In this document: in pieces, positions 1 to 6,350 of the stretch
How the letters are laid out: each line of letters starts with the position of its first letter
Numbering within the stretch: the first letter of the stretch is position 1
NCBI GenBank assembly: GCA_019752835.1
Contig: JAIELR010000055.1
Coordinates: forward strand, 1-6,850
Direction: 5' to 3'
Length of the DNA stretch: 6,850 nucleotides
Origin: Gammaproteobacteria bacterium
GTDB lineage: Bacteria; Pseudomonadota; Gammaproteobacteria; UBA1113
Position numbers and translations under genes: made by a program
The notes under the pieces: model-generated
Told to the model about the DNA's origin: nothing
Seen by the model: only the letters and a program-made list of their open reading frames with translations
The model's database searches: none

Positions 1-812
1 GCATCCTTAACGGGATTATCGCTTGGAAAATTGTCTAATTTGGGATGAAAGATCACATCAAAAACCGCCTCATTGTCTCGACGATAAAAAGCAATGGGGA
101 TGACGGCAGCACCCGACAATTCAGCAATGCGCGCGGTTGTGGTATAGGTTGCTGCAGGCAAACCAAAGAAAGGCGCAAAAACGGCTTGGCCTATCTTATT
201 GGGCTCTAGATCGGGCGCATACCATACGACATTTCCTGCACGTAAATGCGCAACCATTTGTCGGACGTGTTTGCGGGTAAAAGCTGGGCTGCAATATCGA
301 TTAATATGCTTTTCAAAAAAGGTCGCTAATACTTTATTTTTAGGGCTGTGATACATCAGTGAAAAGGGAAAATTAACGCGTGGTATCAGTAAAAATCCCA
401 CTAAATAAACGGCAAGAAAATGCGGAAAAAGTAATAAAACTCCCTGCTTATTAGCCAAAGCGGCTTCAATATGCTCTAAACCTTTAATATTGCCGATGCT
501 GGGAAATATATTGGTTTTACTCGGCCAAGGCATGTTTAATCCCTCAACAAGAGTGCTGGCAAGAAAACTTAAGCTGTCTTTTAACAGCTTTTTTTGTGCT
601 TTTTCATCGAGTTCTGGAAAACAGGCTGCAATATTTTGCTCCGCAACTTCCCGCATTTCGCTGCGTTTGTGAAATAAAATCCAAGCGATGAGGCGCTGTA
701 ATCCTCGTTTGCAGCAACGAGGTAAAAGTGCAAGGCCATGCATGATGCCTAAAGCGAGATACATCAGTCCATTCAGCAAGCGATGACGTAATGTATCTTT
801 TTTTCTAGCCAT
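1..812 (-). CDS. LpxL/HtrB-family lipid A acyltransferase, partial (C-terminus off the window)
   Basis: This minus-strand frame starts at ATG 812 and runs off the left edge with 270 residues visible. Family members are about 300 residues, so only some 30-40 are missing. A hydrophobic N-terminal segment (about residues 11-30) would anchor it in the inner membrane. Family landmarks are recognisable: an FPELDE stretch near 65-70, GLEHIEAAL near 111, VVWYAPD at 195-201, FAPFFGLPAATYTT near 212-225 and a VIFHPKLDNFP region near 253-263. LpxL enzymes transfer a secondary acyl chain from acyl-ACP to lipid A. The catalytic HX4(D/E) motif here reads HFLAVY (H131, Y136), so the acidic residue is absent, and the usual APD-x-DYG reads APDLEPN. 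It may be inactive or have altered function, so I give no gene symbol. It begins 2 bp after the epimerase stop without a clear ribosome binding site, which suggests translational coupling in the operon. Confidence 0.85.
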   Translation of the reverse strand, partial: MARKKDTLRHRLLNGLMYLALGIMHGLALLPRCCKRGLQRLIAWILFHKRSEMREVAEQNIAACFPELDEKAQKKLLKDSLSFLASTLVEGLNMPWPSKTNIFPSIGNIKGLEHIEAALANKQGVLLLFPHFLAVYLVGFLLIPRVNFPFSLMYHSPKNKVLATFFEKHINRYCSPAFTRKHVRQMVAHLRAGNVVWYAPDLEPNKIGQAVFAPFFGLPAATYTTTARIAELSGAAVIPIAFYRRDNEAVFDVIFHPKLDNFPSDNPVKD

Positions 813-814
813 AA

Positions 815-1795
815 TCAGTAGGCCGCAATGGTTTGAGTTATGCCCTGCTCTACGGTGGTGAGTGGCTCCCAACCCGTTGCTTGATAAAATTTGGCATAAG
901 ATCCGCGAAAATGGCGAATTTGAGCAGCTATTTCTATTTCTGTTTTTGTGGTTTCAAGTGAAATGCCGCGACTATTTTGTAATTCTTTTTTCACTTTTTC
1001 AATGATCACTTGCGTTGTATAATCTGCGCCGCTGCTGACGATATAGGTTTGATCATTCACCTTTTGGGGCAACAACCCTGCCGCTAAAAAAGCACGAGAA
1101 GCATCGTCGAGGTATAAATAATCACGACTGCTTTCACCATCGCTATGTAGGGGAATAGGTTCATGTTGCAAACCACAATAAATGGCGTAATTAATTAACC
1201 CATGATAAAACTGGTTGGTATGAACGCCTGGACCATAAACATTCCCAAGTCGTAGCGCGCAGCCGGTAAGTTCATGATGTTTAATAAAATAACGAAGGTA
1301 TTCCTCACAATGCAATTTATGTAAGTCATAAATGCTTTGGGGTTTGTCGGGATAGGTTTCATCCGTTTCGGGCGTGTTGGGGTAACCATAGAGGCTGACC
1401 GAGCTTGCGAGGACCACATGCGGTTTGAGTGCCATTTTACGGCAACCATCAAGCAATTGGAGTAGGGGAATAATACTGTGCTGGATATCTTCAGCCGGAG
1501 CTTCATTGGCTTGGACGATATTGGCTTGACCAGCAAAATGAAACACCAGATCTATCGAGGGTAATATTTGTTGCCATAGAGCGGGATTTGTTAAATCGCT
1601 AATAATGTCGAAAATTTTGCATTGGCCCTCCAGTAGGGTCAATATTTTGCCGGATCGAGCAACACGGGTAATTTTGCAATCAACATTTTTAAGCAAATGG
1701 ATGAGGCTATTCGCAAGATAGCCCGTGCTGCCTGTTACCAGAATGTGTTTGCCGCGATAGGCTTCAAGCGGTAGTTCGGGGGTAATAAATGTCAT
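815..1795 (-). CDS. Extended-SDR NAD-dependent epimerase/dehydratase (nucleotide-sugar modifying)
   Basis: This is a 326-residue protein from ATG 1795. A TTG at 1807 would add four residues but overlaps the gmhA stop; the ATG, 4 bp past that stop, is preferred. The N-terminal Rossmann motif is TGSTGYLA (21-28), with Ala where the third Gly of TGxxGxxG usually sits. Further extended-SDR marks are FHFAGQA (86-91), LASSVSLYG (129-137) with the active-site Ser, YDLHK (156-160, the YxxxK pair), RLGNVYGPG (182-190) and RDYLYLDD (224-231) for the sugar-nucleotide domain. The family acts on UDP-, GDP- or dTDP-sugars in the cytoplasm, as 4-epimerases, 4,6-dehydratases or reductases. The substrate cannot be read from these motifs. 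Its place between gmhA and an LpxL-like gene points to LPS sugar supply, possibly heptose-related, by inference. Confidence 0.9.
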   Translation of the reverse strand: MTFITPELPLEAYRGKHILVTGSTGYLANSLIHLLKNVDCKITRVARSGKILTLLEGQCKIFDIISDLTNPALWQQILPSIDLVFHFAGQANIVQANEAPAEDIQHSIIPLLQLLDGCRKMALKPHVVLASSVSLYGYPNTPETDETYPDKPQSIYDLHKLHCEEYLRYFIKHHELTGCALRLGNVYGPGVHTNQFYHGLINYAIYCGLQHEPIPLHSDGESSRDYLYLDDASRAFLAAGLLPQKVNDQTYIVSSGADYTTQVIIEKVKKELQNSRGISLETTKTEIEIAAQIRHFRGSYAKFYQATGWEPLTTVEQGITQTIAAY

Positions 1796-1799
1796 CAGC

Positions 1800-2458
<659 letters not shown>

Positions 2459-2490
2459 AACACAACTTCATTCCCTCTTGCGTTCGACGA

Positions 2491-2775
2491 TCATAACGTT
2501 TGGCTTTGCGATGGATTTTGAGGCAACACAAAAGCTGAAGCCATTCGGTCGCACTCACGTTTTGATAAACCAAGTGTTGACGCGACTTGTCTCCATTGTT
2601 CAACTGCCGAACTCACCTCTCTAATAATCCTGTGGGCTTTATCTTTTGTTAATCGGAACTCTTTAGCAACCGTGATTGCTGTGTCTAGAGATGCGGAGGT
2701 ATCGTCAAAATCAATCGCTGCGTCAGAATGTGACCAAGGAAGAGGTTGACGACAGGAACTTGTTGAAAAAATATT
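2491..2775 (-). pseudogene. HipA-family kinase, C-terminal remnant
   Basis: An open minus-strand frame of 94 residues ends at TGA 2491-2493 and is bounded upstream by TAG 2776-2778. It contains no ATG, GTG or TTG that could serve as a sensible start. From about residue 21 it matches, from memory of the family, the C-terminal helical part of HipA-type Ser/Thr kinases that partner XRE antitoxins: IDFDDTSASLDTAITVA (21-37), EFRLTKDKAHRIIREV (39-54), AVEQWRQVASTLGLS (57-71) and ECDRMASAF (74-82). The kinase body, including the N-subdomain, ATP site and catalytic Asp, is absent. It is therefore a broken gene, not a small functional one. Strand and family agree with the HipB-like gene at 5965-6330, which lacks a kinase downstream; the two may be ends of one disrupted operon. 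The first 20 residues may be unrelated sequence. Confidence 0.65.
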
Positions 2776-2778
2776 CTA
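2765..2778. repeat. Left copy of a short near-direct repeat flanking the inserted segment
   Basis: GAAAAAATATTCTA at 2765-2778 nearly equals GAAAAAATTCTA at 5969-5980; the only difference is an extra TA. The two copies bracket 2779-5968, the segment between the hipA remnant and the end of hipB. In AT-rich DNA this could be coincidence. It could also be microhomology or a target-site-like trace at the junctions. Confidence 0.3.
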
Positions 2779-2786
2779 GTTTTCTC

Positions 2787-2806
2787 TTTAATTTTTACTT
2801 AATTTT
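2787..2806 (+). promoter_or_regulatory. Candidate PmrA box (direct repeat) upstream of the patatin gene
   Basis: Two 9-nt half-sites, TTTAATTTT (2787-2795) and CTTAATTTT (2798-2806), are separated by exactly 2 nt. The published PmrA element of Legionella and Coxiella is cTTAATatT-N2-cTTAATatT. Both TTAAT cores are perfect and the 11-nt periodicity is kept; only three weakly conserved positions differ. The second half-site lies where the -35 of the downstream promoter would be, as expected for an OmpR/PhoB-type activator. The surroundings are AT-rich, which raises the chance-match rate, but core identity plus spacing is specific. Confidence 0.6.
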
Positions 2807-2818
2807 CATGCTTTAAAC

Positions 2819-2824
2819 TATAAG
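2819..2824 (+). promoter_or_regulatory. Candidate -10 element of the patatin gene
   Basis: TATAAG at 2819-2824 matches TATAAT at five of six positions and lies 12 nt after the second PmrA half-site, with a predicted start near 2831. The -35 region is weak (TTTACT at 2794-2799 with a 19-bp spacer), which fits a promoter needing an activator. The ribosome binding site of the gene is weak (AGG at 2840-2842, 11 nt before the ATG). Confidence 0.5.
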
Positions 2825-2853
2825 AATGAACACTTTATCAGGTAAAAGATATT

Positions 2854-4257
2854 ATGGCAGCTAAACCTATTGCGGAACCTATTACAGAACAATCATTTAG
2901 AGACAGTTTGCGAGCGACTAAGGCTGATGGCGCACAACCGCTTAAGGACTTGCTTGCTCGTTTTTATGTCAAGAACGACGAGAACGATGAAGCTACTCAG
3001 GCACCAGATAATGTTTCTGATCAAGATAAATATTTGTTCAATAATACTAAAGTATTGTTCGATCAATTAATCAATTTAGCCATTGCGGCAAAAGAAAGAA
3101 AAGATTCATCGCAATTTAGGCGTGTTCTAATTTTAATGAAAAAACTAGAAGATTGTTTAAGTAAAAAAGAGGGTAAGGCTCTTACGTTAGAAGATATTGT
3201 GAATTTAGCTGACTTTACTTTACGCCCGAGCAAACGAACGAAACGAGAATTCCTTGCTTCTCTTGCTTCTGTGGTTCCGGTTCCGGAATCTATCGGTACA
3301 TCTCTTCGTAGAGATAGCCGACGTAAGCGCCTTGAAATTGCAAAAGGTCTAATAATTGGCTCATCACGATCCATTGACGAGGCATCAGCTCATAATCCAG
3401 CTTCCCCAGAAGCTGCTCAACCACCTGCAGCGGCTGTTCCTACTAAAAATCAGGCAAAACTTAAAGAAGAGAAGGGGATGTTTGTCCTCAAAGAAAATGA
3501 GCGGAGTAAAAACCCAACAAAAACAGCCTTAGCAGACGTAATAAAAGGGCTTGAATTGAGTCTCGAATCAGCCGATAACATAGATGCTGATAACATAGAA
3601 GTCGCTAACAAAGAAATAATGCAACGAGAGTTGATTGACAAATATGGTGGAGTGACTGATCTCGTCATCTCAGGTGGTGGTGCAAAATATCTTGCTCAAA
3701 TTGGGGTATTAGAAGAATTAGAGGGAAAAGAAGAGGGAAATAGTTTGCTCAGTCAGCTTAAGGCAGTTTATGGCAGTTCTGTCGGCGCGGTTTCTGCAAC
3801 TGCACTCGCTTTTGGTTGTAGTGCAAAGGACACTGAAGCGCAAATGAATGCGATTCCCCTCAAAGACATTGGGGATAAATTATTTGATCGTTTACGCAAT
3901 CTATTTAATAAAACACATCCAGAAGCAGAACAAAATTCAAGCACATCAACGGGGTTTCTAGGATGGTTGCGCAAGAAATTACTCAGTTTCAGTGTACACG
4001 GAGGCCAAAAACTTACCGAACATTCTCAAAAAATGGTGCATAATAATTTTGTGGCATTGATGGAAAGCATGGATAGTGTAGAAAATATACAAGAAAAAAT
4101 AAACGCCATGGAGAAGAAGAGCCAGCTCGGAAATTATGCCAAGACGTACTTGAAAAATATCGAGCTTATCTTGCACCTTCCGAGGATGATAAAATACCTA
4201 TCTCCATCACTTTTGAAGAGTTTAAAGCACTGCAATCTCTCTTTCCAACTAAAGTGA
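2854..4257 (+). CDS. Patatin-like phospholipase, N-terminal part with oxyanion hole and nucleophile (frame breaks before the catalytic Asp)
   Basis: This is a 467-residue reading from ATG 2854. Residues 1-265 match no domain I recognise; they are polar and largely helical by composition, with a basic patch (RRDSRRKR, 152-159) and an Ala/Pro-rich linker at about 179-197. The patatin fold then starts: TDLVISGGGAKYLAQIGVLEEL (268-289) supplies the oxyanion hole, with Tyr where a Gly usually follows the Lys. VYGSSVGAVSA (305-315) is the nucleophile elbow GxSxG with Ser309 (codon 3778-3780). The dyad Asp is missing here and found in the next ORF, so this product alone should lack phospholipase activity. 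After about residue 407 the reading may already be out of frame; the tail from about 430 looks unlike the family. Patatin-like effectors such as Legionella VipD and Pseudomonas ExoU cleave host phospholipids. Effector status is inferred from this resemblance and the upstream PmrA box. No signal peptide is seen. Confidence 0.8.
   Translation: MAAKPIAEPITEQSFRDSLRATKADGAQPLKDLLARFYVKNDENDEATQAPDNVSDQDKYLFNNTKVLFDQLINLAIAAKERKDSSQFRRVLILMKKLEDCLSKKEGKALTLEDIVNLADFTLRPSKRTKREFLASLASVVPVPESIGTSLRRDSRRKRLEIAKGLIIGSSRSIDEASAHNPASPEAAQPPAAAVPTKNQAKLKEEKGMFVLKENERSKNPTKTALADVIKGLELSLESADNIDADNIEVANKEIMQRELIDKYGGVTDLVISGGGAKYLAQIGVLEELEGKEEGNSLLSQLKAVYGSSVGAVSATALAFGCSAKDTEAQMNAIPLKDIGDKLFDRLRNLFNKTHPEAEQNSSTSTGFLGWLRKKLLSFSVHGGQKLTEHSQKMVHNNFVALMESMDSVENIQEKINAMEKKSQLGNYAKTYLKNIELILHLPRMIKYLSPSLLKSLKHCNLSFQLK
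3571..3600 (+). repeat. In-frame 15-bp tandem duplication
   Basis: Two adjacent 15-nt units (3571-3585 and 3586-3600) share GATAACATAGA and encode ADNID-ADNIE, at residues 240-249 just before the patatin domain. It is a small linker duplication, probably replication slippage. Confidence 0.6.
4077..4257 (+). other. Frameshift interval joining the two halves of the patatin gene
   Basis: The frame of the downstream ORF (-1 relative to the upstream ORF) is open from 4077, just after a TAG at 4074-4076, while the upstream frame closes at TGA 4255-4257. Within the overlap the downstream frame reads as credible patatin sequence, including KLCQDVLEKYRAYLAP and IPISITFEEFKALQSLF, which resembles the segment preceding the central strand in family members. 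The switch therefore probably lies near 4077-4130, where an A6 run (4094-4099) and a GAGAAGAAGA stretch (4111-4120) are likely slippage points. One added base would restore a single frame. The alternative is two genes coupled through the GTGA overlap at 4254-4257. Confidence 0.6.
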
Positions 4258-5225
4258 AGGATCTCTATATTACAGTGCTCAATCTTGAAACCAACAAACT
4301 TGAATATTATTCTCATGAAACCACACCTAAAAAAGATGTGGCAAAAGCGATGAATGAATCTTGTTTGTTGCCCCTTGCCTTTTCACAAAAAAATGGTAAG
4401 GCCGATGGCGGGATTGGTAATAATTTTGCTTGTGATAAAGCGTTATTAGTCAACACAAAAAGAAGGGAAAAAAATCCAAAAAAACAAGAAGGCATCGTTT
4501 TAGGCATCAACTTAGATAACAATAAAGATTATTATGTACCAGAATCTTTTAGTGTCGCTAAACGTATTGTAAGGGATATTTTCAGCTTATTTTTCACGGG
4601 TTATCATCGCAGAGTTTACCGAGAAGAAAGAGAAGATGTGATGGCAACAGGAATAGCTGAAGGACGACTGATGATTGTCAATGCACCGTATGCTAACGTG
4701 TCTTCTTCTAATTTTAAGTTAAATGAGCATGAAAAAACGACATTAAAAAGTAATGGAACCGACAGTGCAAAGCGCTTTCTCGAGAAAAAAGTGAGAGTCC
4801 GAGAAGATGAAACAGTCATTGCTTCGCTCTATGCAGATTTGTTAGACAATAACCAACAATTTGATAAAAATAGCTTTGAACTGATCAAATATAAAGAACC
4901 CTATTATCAACAAAGCTTTATGGCGCAAGTGAATATCGAGCTAAAAAAAATAGAATCCGAAAAAAGAAACTCTGCTGAGGATACGGATATGCCGATTCCG
5001 CAACTAAATAATGAGATAGACCGCGCACAAATTAAGTACTTAGAAAAAGTAAAAATTAGTCCCATTTATGAAGTGATCAAAGGCAATTCTCGCCAATGGC
5101 AAGGTGGATTTTTTAAAGATAAAAGTCCAAAACAAATTTTTGATGAGAAACTACATACTTTATCTGCTCGCGTTCAGCATAGAGCTCACCTTGCGGATGA
5201 ACATGGTAGAAGCCTCAGCGCCTAA
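4254..5225 (+). CDS. Patatin-like phospholipase, C-terminal part with catalytic Asp
   Basis: This is 323 residues if started at the nominal GTG 4254, which overlaps the upstream TGA by 4 nt (GTGA). There is no convincing ribosome binding site, and the frame continues open to 4077, so it is more likely the continuation of the upstream ORF than an independent gene. KDLYITVLNLETNKLEYYS (2-20) is the typical strand pair after the lipase elbow. MNESCLLPLAF (33-43) and KADGGIGNNF (49-58) follow; D51 (codon 4404-4406) is the second member of the patatin Ser-Asp dyad in its D-G-G context. Residues after about 190 form a charged, Lys/Glu-rich, helical region of unknown role ending in RSLSA. A hydrophilic C-terminus is compatible with a Dot/Icm export signal, but I see no distinct Glu-rich block. 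Without the upstream Ser309 it cannot be an active hydrolase. Confidence 0.75.
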   Translation: MKDLYITVLNLETNKLEYYSHETTPKKDVAKAMNESCLLPLAFSQKNGKADGGIGNNFACDKALLVNTKRREKNPKKQEGIVLGINLDNNKDYYVPESFSVAKRIVRDIFSLFFTGYHRRVYREEREDVMATGIAEGRLMIVNAPYANVSSSNFKLNEHEKTTLKSNGTDSAKRFLEKKVRVREDETVIASLYADLLDNNQQFDKNSFELIKYKEPYYQQSFMAQVNIELKKIESEKRNSAEDTDMPIPQLNNEIDRAQIKYLEKVKISPIYEVIKGNSRQWQGGFFKDKSPKQIFDEKLHTLSARVQHRAHLADEHGRSLSA

Positions 5226-5333
5226 TAGAAACCTTATCTAATAAACGTAAATTTCCTTATAAGAAATCAAGAGGCTTTATATTGGTTGAACCGTTTAATT
5301 TCATTTTTTGCTTCCCTTAATAACTCATTATTT

Positions 5334-5627
5334 TTAAGCAGCTTCAGAGTAAATTGGTTCAACATGCTTGTGTTTTTTTAAGGCTCTCCAAAGCTCCCAA
5401 TTTTGTTGTAAGCCTAACCAAAATTCAGCCTCCATATTAAAAGCATCCCCTAACGCCAAAGCAGAATCAGCTGTAATGCCTCTTTTACCATGGACAATTT
5501 CATTCAATTTAGCATATGTCCATCCAAGGTGCGAAGCAAATGCTTTTTGTGTAATTTCCATAGGTTCAAGAAAGTCTTTTAGCAATATTTCGCCCGGATG
5601 TGTCGGTTCTCTATTTGTCGGTAACAT
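5334..5627 (-). CDS. higA: HigA-family antitoxin (XRE helix-turn-helix)
   Basis: This 97-residue protein starts at ATG 5627. A longer reading from TTG 5645 would place the ribosome binding site GAGGAG inside the gene, so the ATG about 10 nt after that site is preferred. The full HigA/VapI signature is visible: PTHPGEILLKDFLEP (8-22), ITQKAFASHLGWTYAKLNEIVHGKRGIT (25-52) forming the helix-turn-helix, and DSALALGDAF-(x)6-WLGLQQNWELW (54-80). It neutralises the HigB ribonuclease and represses the operon by binding the palindrome ahead of higB. It lies 14 bp downstream of the toxin in the toxin-first order typical of higBA, and its ribosome binding site overlaps the higB stop (TGAGGAG), suggesting coupled translation. 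Confidence 0.92.
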   Translation of the reverse strand: MLPTNREPTHPGEILLKDFLEPMEITQKAFASHLGWTYAKLNEIVHGKRGITADSALALGDAFNMEAEFWLGLQQNWELWRALKKHKHVEPIYSEAA

Positions 5628-5641
5628 AATTTTAGGTCTCC

Positions 5642-5932
5642 TCAATGATAATCAACGATATCAAGATCATATGCGCTACCTTCTTCCCATTTGAAGATGA
5701 TTCGCCATTGCTTATTTATTCGAACACTCCAAAAGTCAGACAAGTCACCCGTCAATTTTTCGAGGTTGTTGCCTGGGGGCACTCGTAGTGTTTCTACTTT
5801 TGTTGACGCATTAATCTGATCGAATAATCGTTTTGCTTTGCCATGAAGATTAAGGGGAAGTTGTCTCGCATAGCGAGATGTTATTCCGTTAAAAACGTCA
5901 TGGGCTGTCTTTGATTTAAAATTCTTAATCAT
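5642..5932 (-). CDS. higB: HigB-family toxin (RelE/ParE-superfamily mRNA endonuclease)
   Basis: This 96-residue protein starts at ATG 5932; HigB toxins are about 92-96 residues. An upstream extension to TTG 5968 would begin inside the promoter -35 and adds MIYIEHRYTIQI, unlike the family. Family features are MIKNFKSK at the N-terminus, KAKRLFDQIN (32-41), LRVPPGNNLEKLTGDL (49-64), WSVRINKQWRIIFKW (68-82) and the C-terminal DIVDYH (91-96). The closing Asp-Tyr-His corresponds to catalytic residues described for Proteus HigB. It cleaves mRNA in a ribosome-dependent way and is held inactive by HigA. Nothing in the reading frame suggests inactivation. It sits between hipB and the candidate effector gene. 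Confidence 0.9.
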   Translation of the reverse strand: MIKNFKSKTAHDVFNGITSRYARQLPLNLHGKAKRLFDQINASTKVETLRVPPGNNLEKLTGDLSDFWSVRINKQWRIIFKWEEGSAYDLDIVDYH

Positions 5933-5939
5933 AATTTGT

Positions 5940-5968
5940 ATTGTATATCGATGTTCGATATAAATCAA
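5940..5968 (-). promoter_or_regulatory. higBA promoter with embedded operator palindrome
   Basis: On the minus strand, -35 TTGATT (5963-5968) and -10 TACAAT (5940-5945) are separated by exactly 17 bp. A perfect inverted repeat, TATATCG-N5-CGATATA (5944-5962), fills the spacer and touches the -10. A repressor bound there, presumably HigA or the HigBA complex, would block RNA polymerase. The predicted start is near 5933, directly at the higB ATG, so the transcript may be leaderless or nearly so. Confidence 0.6.
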
Positions 5969-6330
5969 GAAAAAATTCTATTTGTTGCTAACATATTGCT
6001 GCTGGGCAAGCGTACTCTTTGTGGTAATTTTTCCTCATCAAGCTGGCGACCCGTCAGATCATGAGTAGCATAAACTAAATCACTCAATCTATCCGTCATT
6101 CCCAGCACAAAGAGTACCGCCGAATAGCCACCGATTGATGTAGTTGAATCGCCTTTTTCAATTTTGCCGATAGTGGCTCTGGAGACCCCTGCGCGTTCTG
6201 CCATCAGCTGTGCGGTGATACGGCGACGACGGGCATCGCTTATGTCTTTTCCTAGCTTACGTAATGCTCGGAGGACTGGAATCGGCAGCTTGGTAGCCCG
6301 AATGTCGCGCAGCGCCATGGGCGAAGCCAA
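5965..6330 (-). CDS. HipB-like XRE-family antitoxin/repressor, orphaned from its HipA kinase
   Basis: This is 121 residues if started at TTG 6330, which lies 7 nt after a strong GGGAGGA site (6337-6343). ATG 6318 (MALRDIR...) is the alternative but is 19 nt from that site; TTG 6360 lies upstream of the -10 and is excluded. After a basic segment (DARRRRI, 32-38) comes the helix-turn-helix TAQLMAERAGVSRATIGKIEKGD (39-61), then SIGGYSAVLFVLGMTDRLSDL (65-85) and the family ending DLTGRQLDEEKLPQRVRLP (91-109). This type of XRE protein usually precedes a hipA kinase gene. Here the next gene is higB, and a hipA tail on the same strand lies about 3.2 kb away. The last residues after VRLP (SSNMLATNRIFS) may be read from junction DNA. 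It probably represses its own promoter. Confidence 0.75.
   Translation of the reverse strand: MASPMALRDIRATKLPIPVLRALRKLGKDISDARRRRITAQLMAERAGVSRATIGKIEKGDSTTSIGGYSAVLFVLGMTDRLSDLVYATHDLTGRQLDEEKLPQRVRLPSSNMLATNRIFS
5969..5980. repeat. Right copy of the short near-direct repeat flanking the inserted segment
   Basis: GAAAAAATTCTA lies at the 3' end of hipB and matches 2765-2778 apart from a TA dinucleotide. It marks the right edge of the interval between hipB and the hipA remnant. The significance is uncertain because the DNA is AT-rich. Confidence 0.3.
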
Positions 6331-6350
6331 ATGCGGTCCTCCCGCTGATC

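Noticed and set aside
490..672. 60-residue plus-strand ORF
   Set aside because: It lies antisense within the acyltransferase gene, whose minus-strand frame shows family motifs; the plus-strand translation resembles nothing.
1195..1536. 113-residue minus-strand ORF
   Set aside because: It is an alternative frame inside the epimerase gene, which carries all the SDR motifs.
2826..2864. 12-codon mini-ORF overlapping the patatin start as a possible leader peptide
   Set aside because: Its ATG lies immediately after the -10 hexamer and upstream of the predicted transcription start, so it is probably not transcribed.
3063..3374. 103-residue minus-strand ORF and other minus-strand ORFs across 3063-4819
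   Set aside because: They are shadows of the patatin reading frames; none has a start signal or a recognisable motif.
4093..4100. Canonical -1 programmed ribosomal frameshift site at the A6 run
   Set aside because: In the zero frame the codons are GAA AAA ATA; the A-site ATA would not re-pair well with AAT. Six A residues are short for strong transcriptional slippage, and no clear stimulatory hairpin is seen. An indel is simpler, though slippage is not excluded.
5226..5333. Terminator between the patatin gene and higA (CTTATAAG and GGTTGAACC small palindromes)
   Set aside because: The arms are short and AT-rich with no GC-rich stem followed by a T tract; no Rho-independent terminator can be supported in this 108-bp gap.
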